Source of the DNA: Paludibacteraceae bacterium
Lineage (GTDB): Bacteria > Bacteroidota > Bacteroidia > Bacteroidales > Paludibacteraceae
DNA length: 38,693 bases
Direction of reading: 5' to 3'
NCBI GenBank assembly: GCA_017417025.1
Contig: JAFPZY010000010.1
Coordinates: 1-38,693 of the forward strand
The notes under the pieces were generated by a model that did not search any database, was not told the DNA's origin, and saw only the letters and a program-made list of their open reading frames with translations. Each line of letters begins with the position of its first letter. Position 1 is the stretch's first letter. A program made the position numbers and the translations under genes. Shown piece after piece: positions 7,096 through 13,910 of the stretch.

Positions 7096-8649
7096 ATGAA
7101 ACTTTGTCCAGTCATATGCACAGGGATAGCCCTCCTGTTAAAGGGTTATGCCTGTGCAGCAACATCAGATAAAATACGGATTGCCAATGAAGACGGTTGT
7201 GAGATTGCCTATCAAAAAATCACGGACAGTACAGTTATGGTAATATCTGACACCATCGGCAAGGCATACTGGCATTCAGGAGTAACCAATTATGCAACAT
7301 GCAAATGCGCTACACTTACTATCCCATCTTCCGTATTTTATGAAGAAAAGGTATATAAAGTGGTCGCTATTTCATGTGACGCATTTTGGAGAACGACAGC
7401 CTTTAGGAAGATAATAATACCCGCTTCTGTCACATCCATTAAGCCATACTATGTTGATAGACCGGATGCAAATCCTTTTAATAATGGTGCAGTTGTCGCA
7501 GAAATAGAAGTCGAAGAAAGCAATCCATCATATTGTTCATATAGAGGAATGTTATTTTCAAAAGACAGAACGATATTATATGCATGCCCTCCTGAATATC
7601 AAGAAGATACACTCATACTGCCTAAGGGAATTGAATATTTAGGTTGCAGATCCCTGACTGATTTGAACCGCATCAAGAAAATTATAACGCCATTAACTGT
7701 AAAGAAGTCATACGGGTTAAATTTTTCCGGTTGCAAAGAGTTGTCAGAAATCATTTTTCAAGACAGTCTGCAAAGTATTGATTATGACAATTTCATACAA
7801 TGTCCCAATCTGAAGACCCTGATACTCGGTTCTAATGTTCTTGATTTTATAATTCCTCAAAGTCAGTTGTTCAGTAGCCCAATGTCAATTACAATACGAA
7901 CCAAGATTCCTCCATATTCCGGATTTTCCATACCTGAATCCTTTAACAACTCTGTCCCTAATCAAAAGGAGAATATGGCACAATCAGTCTTACATGTTCC
8001 GAGATCCTGTGTTACTCAATACAGCCTCGCTCCGGGTTGGCGGCTATTCGGAAGCATCCTCCCCATCGAACCGCCGATTGTGACAGGAGCGGAGAATGCG
8101 GAGGTCAGCTGGGTACAGAACTTCTCCGCCACGGGCTACGAGTGGGTGCTTTATGCCGATGAGTCCCGTACACGGTTGGTGATGACGCTCGTTTTCAACG
8201 CCTTCGGCAACATCACGGAACTGCGTCTCGGTGACGGCTTCATGTCCGCGCCCGCCGCCCGCCGCATGCTTCCCGCAGTGCAGAACGGAGAGGCGGATGA
8301 CGACGACACACCGCAGAAACGCTATGCGGAGTACTATTCGTTCAATATCACAGGCCTGCGTCCCGGCACGACATACTGGTACTCCTGCCGCAGTTTGTCG
8401 GACGGCAGGGTCATTGAGGAGGACAACGGCTCATTCTCAACCCTCTCTGACGGCACTACGGGATTGGAAAACAATGTATATCAGGGTTCCCCGCAACCAA
8501 CGGAAGCCGGGGAATATCATGACGTTCTGTCGCCAACAGACGGACAGCAGTCCGGCACCGCACTGCCTGTGAAAACCATTGAGAACGGCCTGCTGTACAT
8601 CCATCGCGACAACCGCACCTACACCCCCTTCGGCTGGCAAATCAGGTGA
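7096..8649 (+). CDS. BspA-like leucine-rich-repeat surface protein, copy 1
   Basis: 517 residues. A signal peptide (MKLCPVICTGIALLLKGYACA) is followed by irregular BspA-type LRR_5 repeats (FRKIIIPASVTSIKPYY, DTLILPKGIEYLGC, LSEIIFQDSLQSIDY) to about residue 310. A fibronectin-III-like domain follows (NAEVSWVQNFSATGYEWVLY to GLRPGTTYWYSCRSL). A low-complexity linker leads to a short C-terminal tail, IENGLLYIHRDNRTYTPFGW plus QIR. BspA-type proteins mediate adhesion to host matrix and other bacteria. It follows the T9SS cargo gene by 10 bp and is closely related to the gene at 9035, mainly in the C-terminal 200 residues. It lacks a classical T9SS domain; the short tail may replace it. Confidence 0.8.
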   Translation: MKLCPVICTGIALLLKGYACAATSDKIRIANEDGCEIAYQKITDSTVMVISDTIGKAYWHSGVTNYATCKCATLTIPSSVFYEEKVYKVVAISCDAFWRTTAFRKIIIPASVTSIKPYYVDRPDANPFNNGAVVAEIEVEESNPSYCSYRGMLFSKDRTILYACPPEYQEDTLILPKGIEYLGCRSLTDLNRIKKIITPLTVKKSYGLNFSGCKELSEIIFQDSLQSIDYDNFIQCPNLKTLILGSNVLDFIIPQSQLFSSPMSITIRTKIPPYSGFSIPESFNNSVPNQKENMAQSVLHVPRSCVTQYSLAPGWRLFGSILPIEPPIVTGAENAEVSWVQNFSATGYEWVLYADESRTRLVMTLVFNAFGNITELRLGDGFMSAPAARRMLPAVQNGEADDDDTPQKRYAEYYSFNITGLRPGTTYWYSCRSLSDGRVIEEDNGSFSTLSDGTTGLENNVYQGSPQPTEAGEYHDVLSPTDGQQSGTALPVKTIENGLLYIHRDNRTYTPFGWQIR

Positions 8650-8795
8650 TAGTTCTGCGTTTTTCTGAGGCAGAAGATTCAGGTTATATGTAGATTGATA
8701 AAGTTTGACGGCTGGGTGATAGTATTATGGAGGGCGATAAAGCGGAAAGATATTGTAAAGCGACTGTTATATAAAAACAAAGACAAATAAGGATT

Positions 8796-9029
8796 ATGAA
8801 AAAGACTGTAAAGATTAAACTTTCCACAAAAAAAGATGTTACAGACGGGCTTGGCAAGTTTCCGGATCAAGTTACACTATATAATAGTGAAGGGAAAATA
8901 ATGACCACATTTCATACCTCTGGGAATCAACAGTCTTTGTCAATCGTCGGTTGGCCGGATGGTGTATATCCTGTAGTGATCAATCAAGATGGGTTAATTT
9001 TATCAAATATGCTAATAATAAAACACTGA
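8796..9029 (+). pseudogene. Orphan T9SS C-terminal domain (remnant of a duplicated cargo gene)
   Basis: The 77-residue frame is just a T9SS sorting domain. VTLYNSEGKIMTTF, IVGWPDGVYPVVI and the terminal NMLIIKH line up with the last 77 residues of the 758-residue protein at 4809 (IFSLEGEVIY, NGWPDGMYCVTI, EMLIVKH). It has no signal peptide and no passenger, and it lacks the PNPT entry motif. It sits 5 bp before an LRR gene, just as the full cargo gene sits 10 bp before the first LRR gene. This indicates that the cargo-plus-LRR pair was duplicated and most of the second cargo gene was lost. It begins with an ATG, so it may still be translated, but it could not be exported by Sec. Confidence 0.75.
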
Positions 9030-9034
9030 TAAAT

Positions 9035-10549
9035 ATGTACAATCGGTTAAGTGTATATATAACAAGCATACTCCTCTTTCTCTTCGGAGGGGTATGCTTG
9101 TATGCAGATGAAATATTCTATGTACCCAATGAGGATGGTTGTATGATTACATACCAGAAACTCACAGATAATACGGTAAGAATCATAGTTGATCCAACAG
9201 AAAAAGCAACATGGAAGAGCGACTACATAGGCGACAATTTAGCACAGTGCAAGTGCGACATCCTCTCGTTACCGTCAATCATATCGTATGAGGGAAAAGA
9301 TTATATAGTGACAGAAATTGATTTTAATGCTTTTTACCATGTTTCAACCATAAAGAAAATAATAATTCCCGCTTCGGTAAACACATTATGCGGATTTGGG
9401 TTTTTCCCATACCATGCAAATCCGTTTATGATGTCTTCCATTGAAGAAATAGAGATTGATGATAAAAATCCCAATTATGTCTCATACAAGGGAATGGTGT
9501 TTTCCAAAAATATGAAAATACTGCATTCCTGTCCTCCCTGTTACCCCAAAGACACCCTTGTTCTTCCTGAAGGGTTGCAACATCTGTCAACTTTTTCTCT
9601 TTCAAATCTGGCACATGTCAAAACAGTCGTACTGCCATTAACGCTGAAATATGTTCACAATGTGGCATTTTATGACTCCGAAAGTGTACAACATATAGTG
9701 TTTCAAGACAGTGTAAAATCAATTGTACAAACCAATTTTGCCCATTTCCCGAATTTGTCTGACATTACAGTCGGAGCAATGCTTGATACTATTATGTTAA
9801 ATGAACTTTTTTGGCAACCATTATCAATGCATATTCGTGCAAAGAAAGTTCCTTATTCCGGATTTTCTATTCCAGAATCATTCAAGAATAATGTACCAAA
9901 TCAGAAAGAGAATATGGAAGCATCCATCTTATATGTTCCCCGTTCAAGTGTCACACTATACAGTCAGGCTCCCGGCTGGCGTATGTTTGGTAAAATCCTC
10001 CCCATCGAGCCGCCGATAGTGACAGGCACGGGGAACGCGGAGGTCAGTTGGGTGCAGAACTTTTCGGCGACAGGTTACGAGTGGGTGCTATATGCGGACG
10101 AGGCGCACACAAAGTTAGTGATGACACTTGTCTTCAACGCCTCCGGCAACCTCACGGAGCTACGTCTCGGCGAAGGCTTCATGCCTGCCCCATCGCTGCG
10201 CAACATACAGCAAGCTCTGCTGGATACGGATGACGGCACGCTGGAAAAACGGTATGCGGATTACTATTCGTTCAACATCACGGGGTTGCGTCCCGGCACG
10301 ACATACTGGTACTCCTGCCGCAGTTTGGCGGACGGGAATGTGATTGAGGAGGACAAAGGCTTGTTCTCCACGCTTTCCGAAGGCGGCACGGGAACGGGAC
10401 CGGGGCTGGTTCTCAACGGGCAGCCTGGCAACGGACACCCCGACAACGGACGCAACACCATACAGCCGCAGAAAACCATTGAGAACGGCCTTATATACAT
10501 CCGCCGCGGGGATAAGACCTACAATCTTTTCGGCTGGCAGCTAAAGTAA
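9035..10549 (+). CDS. BspA-like leucine-rich-repeat surface protein, copy 2
   Basis: 504 residues when started at 9035, where a signal peptide begins (MYNRLSVYITSILLFLFGGV, ending near CLYA); the frame stays open upstream to 8951 but would spoil the signal. It has the same order of parts as the gene at 7096: LRR_5 repeats (IKKIIIPASVNTLCGFGF, DTLVLPEGLQHLS), the FN3-like domain with GLRPGTTYWYSCRSL, a linker and the tail ENGLIYIRRGDKTYNLFGW plus QLK. The C-terminal third is nearly identical between the two genes, while the LRR region has diverged more, which suggests recombination or selection on the exposed part. It is probably co-transcribed with the preceding genes. Confidence 0.8.
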   Translation: MYNRLSVYITSILLFLFGGVCLYADEIFYVPNEDGCMITYQKLTDNTVRIIVDPTEKATWKSDYIGDNLAQCKCDILSLPSIISYEGKDYIVTEIDFNAFYHVSTIKKIIIPASVNTLCGFGFFPYHANPFMMSSIEEIEIDDKNPNYVSYKGMVFSKNMKILHSCPPCYPKDTLVLPEGLQHLSTFSLSNLAHVKTVVLPLTLKYVHNVAFYDSESVQHIVFQDSVKSIVQTNFAHFPNLSDITVGAMLDTIMLNELFWQPLSMHIRAKKVPYSGFSIPESFKNNVPNQKENMEASILYVPRSSVTLYSQAPGWRMFGKILPIEPPIVTGTGNAEVSWVQNFSATGYEWVLYADEAHTKLVMTLVFNASGNLTELRLGEGFMPAPSLRNIQQALLDTDDGTLEKRYADYYSFNITGLRPGTTYWYSCRSLADGNVIEEDKGLFSTLSEGGTGTGPGLVLNGQPGNGHPDNGRNTIQPQKTIENGLIYIRRGDKTYNLFGWQLK

Positions 10550-10682
10550 GCGAAGATGACAAAGATACAACCTTTACAATCGGCATGCACTCTGTCGAAA
10601 GTCATATATTAATAGTTTCTTTCAGGAGTTAGTCTGTAAAATTAACAAAAAATGCGAAAAAAACATTTTTTTCAGAATAATA

Positions 10683-10714
10683 TTTGCAGAATATAAAAAT
10701 ATTTCCTAACTTTG
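10683..10714 (+). promoter_or_regulatory. Promoter of the Rhs island
   Basis: TTTG (10683-10686), a 20-bp spacer and TAACTTTG (10707-10714) match the Bacteroidetes consensus. The following ATG at 10769 gives a leader of about 50 nt. It should drive the two small genes and the orphan Rhs gene behind them. Confidence 0.8.
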
Positions 10715-10768
10715 CAAAATTATTTTATCAAAATTACTAATTTGCAGATTTAGAACATTAAAGGAACA

Positions 10769-11005
10769 ATGTGCAAAATTTCAAAGGAAACAGCAATGAG
10801 GGCAAGTGAATCGCTAAGATTTCGCTCCAATAACAGGAATTTTATAAAATCTTCTGTACCATCTGACGGCGTAATCAATGTGTCGGCAAGGGTTTACGGG
10901 CGCACATATTCCCGCGAATTGACATTTTCGGAAATAAAACGGGCTTATGGGGTCTCTCTTGCTTCTGTAAAGAATGCCCAATTGTATAACCACCATGCAT
11001 CATAA
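10769..11005 (+). CDS. Small basic protein of unknown function in the Rhs island
   Basis: A 78-residue protein I do not recognise. It is basic, with no signal peptide or membrane segment: SLRFRSNNRNFIKSS, a central VINVSARVYGRTYSREL strand pair, and a C-terminal SEIKRAYGVSLASV helix. It has its own promoter 55 bp upstream and ends 12 bp before the next start, so it is probably co-expressed with the membrane protein at 11018. In this setting it could be a small partner or regulator of the neighbouring cassette; this is inference from position only. Confidence 0.55.
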   Translation: MCKISKETAMRASESLRFRSNNRNFIKSSVPSDGVINVSARVYGRTYSRELTFSEIKRAYGVSLASVKNAQLYNHHAS

Positions 11006-11017
11006 GCAAACAGAGTG

Positions 11018-11557
11018 ATGGAAGACAACAGCCAACATCAAAGACGCTACAACTATATATACTCCAAATTGGTCAGCGATGAGACCGACATTATAGGGCA
11101 TATCGCCTATGCTTTGTACAAGAGCGACAAAGTCTGTTTTATGGAGAAACTTCGGGCAGAAGGCAAAGAACCTACAGAAGAGGACTTGCAGCAGTTTCAT
11201 CAAATATCATGTCTCGACTCCACACTTGAACGCTATCAAATGCACGCATCAGTAATAATGGAGGCGTTTTTGAATGAAGTGCTGAAAAAGCACAAGGCGG
11301 ACATTGAAAAGAATTACTTTGAAGAACATGACAAACGGCTGAGAGAGATAGTCAAACCGCTGAAGCCTAATTTCTGGCATGGAGTTTGGCAAAGCATGGT
11401 TGGAGCATTTTTCTTTGCCATCATACTTGCCGCCTTTGCTTTTGTATATACGTTTTCAAGAAATGACACGAGTATCCAGACGGGAATTGAGGCTGCAAAT
11501 GTCACACAGCAGAATTTTTCATCTGTCGAAAACGATAGTACCATGCTGAAACATTGA
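11018..11557 (+). CDS. Single-TM membrane protein of unknown function in the Rhs island
   Basis: 179 residues from the ATG at 11018 (a GTG directly before it is less likely). The cytoplasmic N-terminal part contains YIYSKLVSDETDIIGHIAYA and a charged helical region. One transmembrane helix (WQSMVGAFFFAIILAAFAFV) lies near residues 127-147, followed by a ~30-residue outside tail. Proteins beginning with a similar YIYSKLV...DIIGHIAY block occur next to mobile and phage-like loci in Bacteroidetes, to my recollection, but have no known function. The stop codon overlaps the TTG where the Rhs frame opens. It may be the immunity or accessory gene of an earlier toxin cassette. Confidence 0.6.
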   Translation: MEDNSQHQRRYNYIYSKLVSDETDIIGHIAYALYKSDKVCFMEKLRAEGKEPTEEDLQQFHQISCLDSTLERYQMHASVIMEAFLNEVLKKHKADIEKNYFEEHDKRLREIVKPLKPNFWHGVWQSMVGAFFFAIILAAFAFVYTFSRNDTSIQTGIEAANVTQQNFSSVENDSTMLKH

Positions 11558-12600
11558 CGGAAGTGGCAATCAAGCGCATGCCGGATGTGCCGGTGCAGTA
11601 CGGCAACACCAACTCGCAATACGGTTTCTTCTACGAGACGCGCGACCACTTGGGCAACATCATCTCCGTGTGGGATGCCGGTCACCAGTGGCTGACGCAG
11701 CAGACCACCTACTGGCCGAGCGGCATGCCTTTCACGTGGCGCGGCGAGCAGCACGTGACGGAGCAGCTGATGAACGGGCACGAGTATATATCCATGCACG
11801 GGTATGACATGTACGACTTCGGTTTCCGGCATTACTATGCCACCATCGGGCGGTTCACTTCGCCTGACCCGATGTCTGAACAAGCTCCATGGCAGTCGCC
11901 ATACTGCTATGCATCTAACAACTTCACCGGAGAGATTGACTGGATGGGGCTGTTTGGCAGCAACATGATAGGTATGCCTCCTATCAGACGTTATACCGAG
12001 ATAGACAACAACGGACGTGTGACAGTGCACATTGATGATCCTGATGACAACCGTGTTATCTTTGTGGATGAGGAAACCGGAGAAAGGAGAGAGATGGGAA
12101 CGGAAATAGATGGAGAAATGTATATCTGGGGCTTTAGACCATATATACAGACATCTTATGGTAAGGCCATGTTCTATAATTGCAGGAGATACAAATATGT
12201 TTACAATTATGAAAATTTTGATAGAAGAGTAGCATGTTGGTTAGAAGCGCTGGGCATGGATTTGCTTGACGAATGGAGTGAAAAATATTATGAACCCTTT
12301 ATCATGGATTTGGCACTATTAAATCCATTACTTGATTTTATAAATAACATTTATATTATCTTTCCTGGACATGATATATACGGGAATCAAGCAACCGTAT
12401 TAGATTACATCTTTGCTGGTGCAGGATTTGTTGATGTTGGTGTATTCAAAATATCCAAGCATTTGTTAAACAAAGAATTTAAAGATTATCTTGGTAAAAC
12501 ATTGGATTGGAAAAAATACGGTGATATCATATACGATATATTGATACAATTTTATACTAATCCTAACACCCATGAACAAAATAACGAGCCGGCTGAATAA
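11554..12600 (+). CDS. Orphan Rhs core fragment with unknown C-terminal toxin-like domain
   Basis: 348 residues from a TTG overlapping the previous stop; the first ATG is at 11578. Residues ~9-135 are the end of an RHS-repeat-associated core: RDHLGNIISVWDAG, TYWPSGMPFTWRGEQ, HGYDMYDFGFRHYYATIGRF, TSPDPMSEQAPWQSPYCYAS, then NNFTGEIDWMGLFG. After this hallmark end comes a unique ~210-residue tail with no family I recognise. It has a beta-rich stretch (VTVHIDDPDDNRVIFVDEET), an aromatic/basic stretch (FYNCRRYKYVYNYENFDRRV) and hydrophobic helices (LALLNPLLDFINNIYIIFPG, VLDYIFAGAGFVDVGVF). In Rhs polymorphic toxins the part after the core is the effector. The N-terminal encapsulating repeats are missing, so this is an orphan cassette that could recombine onto a full Rhs gene elsewhere. 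Its 3' end overlaps the membrane gene at 12572 by 29 bp. Confidence 0.75.
   Translation: MTEVAIKRMPDVPVQYGNTNSQYGFFYETRDHLGNIISVWDAGHQWLTQQTTYWPSGMPFTWRGEQHVTEQLMNGHEYISMHGYDMYDFGFRHYYATIGRFTSPDPMSEQAPWQSPYCYASNNFTGEIDWMGLFGSNMIGMPPIRRYTEIDNNGRVTVHIDDPDDNRVIFVDEETGERREMGTEIDGEMYIWGFRPYIQTSYGKAMFYNCRRYKYVYNYENFDRRVACWLEALGMDLLDEWSEKYYEPFIMDLALLNPLLDFINNIYIIFPGHDIYGNQATVLDYIFAGAGFVDVGVFKISKHLLNKEFKDYLGKTLDWKKYGDIIYDILIQFYTNPNTHEQNNEPAE
11577..11771 (+). repeat. Rhs core direct repeat, copy 1
   Basis: About 195 bp, nearly identical to 13431-13628, covering the Rhs core from MPDVPVQYGNTNSQYG to RGEQHVTEQL. Such conserved core segments give the homology used to swap toxin tails between orphan cassettes and a main Rhs gene. 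Confidence 0.85.
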
Positions 12601-13360
12601 GTTGAAAGATAAAATGATGCAGAGAGAGACCCCCCAATGTTATAATTGGGAATTCTATCTTTTACAAATATTATTTTTCATGTGGTGGGTTCTTTTGTTT
12701 GCCACTATGGAAAACCAGGATGGCATAAAAACAATATCCACTTGGTTGGGAAAGTTGTGTCATGTCGCTACTCATTGGTATTTCTGGTTAGCAATTGTTT
12801 TAGGAAATTTCTTTTTTAATATAAAGTGGGATTTCTGGTGTGACATATCCGATTCATACAAACAGGAGATTAAACCGCGTTGGTATATTTTGCCTATACC
12901 TCATCGTGTCTCATTGCCTGTCATGCTGTTCAAGAGCATAAGGAACGGTTTTATATATGTTTGGCTTGTCTATTCGTGGGTATATTTATTTTATCTATTG
13001 TTACCCAAAATATCATTAGACAAAGTAGTTTTTTTGAATAACCAATGGGCACTGCTTCTTTTGATGTTCATTTTATATGTCAGTTGGTCTTTTATGCGGC
13101 AATTTCTGAACCAAAAGAATAAAATTCACGTTCAAGTCCACCGTTTGACCTACAAGTTGCATCTATGCAAACGCAAATGGCTCAGACATTCTGTATTTTT
13201 CAGAGTTGCCGTGTCTGTCTTTTCTTTGCTTATTTTGAGTGTGATGGTATTTATAGCGGCTGTTTATGGCAGTTCTCCTGTTACAAACATGTCAAATGTC
13301 TGGATTTTGCTGCTTAATATTGACGCATTTATAATATGGCTGTATCTGCTGATACCGTAA
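12572..13360 (+). CDS. Multi-pass membrane protein, candidate immunity protein
   Basis: 262 residues. It starts with a short basic stretch (MNKITSRLNKLKDKMMQRE). About six hydrophobic helices follow, including FYLLQILFFMWWVLLFAT, WYFWLAIVLGNFFF, YVWLVYSWVYLFYLLLP, WALLLLMFILYVSWSF, VAVSVFSLLILSVMVFIAAV and WILLLNIDAFIIWLYLL. I recognise no family. The start lies inside the end of the Rhs toxin-like gene (29-bp overlap), the usual position of a cognate immunity gene. A multi-TM immunity protein would suggest a toxin acting at the membrane, in line with the hydrophobic helices in the toxin tail. The stop overlaps the start of the next Rhs fragment (TAATG at 13358-13362). The gene is lower in G+C than its flanks, as usual for immunity genes. 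Confidence 0.65.
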   Translation: MNKITSRLNKLKDKMMQRETPQCYNWEFYLLQILFFMWWVLLFATMENQDGIKTISTWLGKLCHVATHWYFWLAIVLGNFFFNIKWDFWCDISDSYKQEIKPRWYILPIPHRVSLPVMLFKSIRNGFIYVWLVYSWVYLFYLLLPKISLDKVVFLNNQWALLLLMFILYVSWSFMRQFLNQKNKIHVQVHRLTYKLHLCKRKWLRHSVFFRVAVSVFSLLILSVMVFIAAVYGSSPVTNMSNVWILLLNIDAFIIWLYLLIP

Positions 13361-13707
13361 TGAAAGCATACCTCGACAATATCACAGCCGGCTTCTGCCG
13401 CATCAACAATGCGGAAGGGTATGTGCTGAAATGCATGCCCGATGTGCCGGTGCAGTACGGCAACACCAACTCGCAATACGGTTTCTTCTATGAGACGCGC
13501 GACCATCTGGGCAATGTCATCTCCGTGTGGGATGCGGGTCACGGGTGGCTGACGCAGCAGACCACCTACTGGCCGAGCGGCATGCCCTTCACTTGGCGCG
13601 GCGAGCAGCACGTGACGGAGCAGCTGATTTCTATAATAGCAAGAGATATAAATTTATATACAACAACAATTGATTTGCATGGTGTATATGGGGTGCTTAT
13701 GGTGTAA
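13360..13707 (+). pseudogene. Decayed second Rhs core and toxin-tail fragment
   Basis: The frame opens at an ATG overlapping the previous stop and carries a slightly longer Rhs core (YLDNITAGFCRINNAEGYVL, then MPDVPVQYG to RGEQHVTEQL). At 13628 the homology to the first Rhs gene jumps: the next bases match the toxin tail at 12172 (FYN-[CS]-[RK]-RYK-[YF]-[VI]-YN in the shifted frame). This amounts to a deletion of about 400 bp (11772-12171 in copy 1), which is not a multiple of three. The frame is therefore shifted, and the toxin frame meets a stop a few codons later. It is a broken paralogue of the same cassette, useful mainly as a recombination donor. Confidence 0.75.
13431..13628 (+). repeat. 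Rhs core direct repeat, copy 2
   Basis: Matches 11577-11771 with only scattered, mostly silent, differences. Because the repeats flank the toxin tail and its presumed immunity gene, recombination between them would delete or exchange that pair. Confidence 0.85.
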
Positions 13708-13819
13708 TGGACGCATGAATAGTGACTTTTAGGGCTGGGAAATGAGGCTTTTGTACGCAAAAGTGCTGCAAAAGTGCCAAAATACTCCTGTATTATTTTT
13801 GAAGGACTGCAGAAATAAA

Positions 13820-13851
13820 TTTGCGCATATAAGAAAAAAGCTGTAACTTTG
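13820..13851 (+). promoter_or_regulatory. Promoter of the CoA-transferase gene
   Basis: TTTG (13820-13823), a 20-bp spacer and TAACTTTG (13844-13851). The stretch from about 13790 to 13852 is closely similar to 2545-2607, including a long shared core across the spacer and -7 region. The leader to the ATG at 13911 is about 55 nt. Confidence 0.85.
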
Positions 13852-13910
13852 CAGGCTTGTTTGAAATAATCTCCTAAATACAGGACTAACCAACAAAAAA
13901 TAAACATATT

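Noticed and set aside
8951-9034. Longer N-terminus for the second LRR protein
   Set aside because: The added residues overlap the orphan sorting-domain frame and would bury the signal peptide that starts at 9035.
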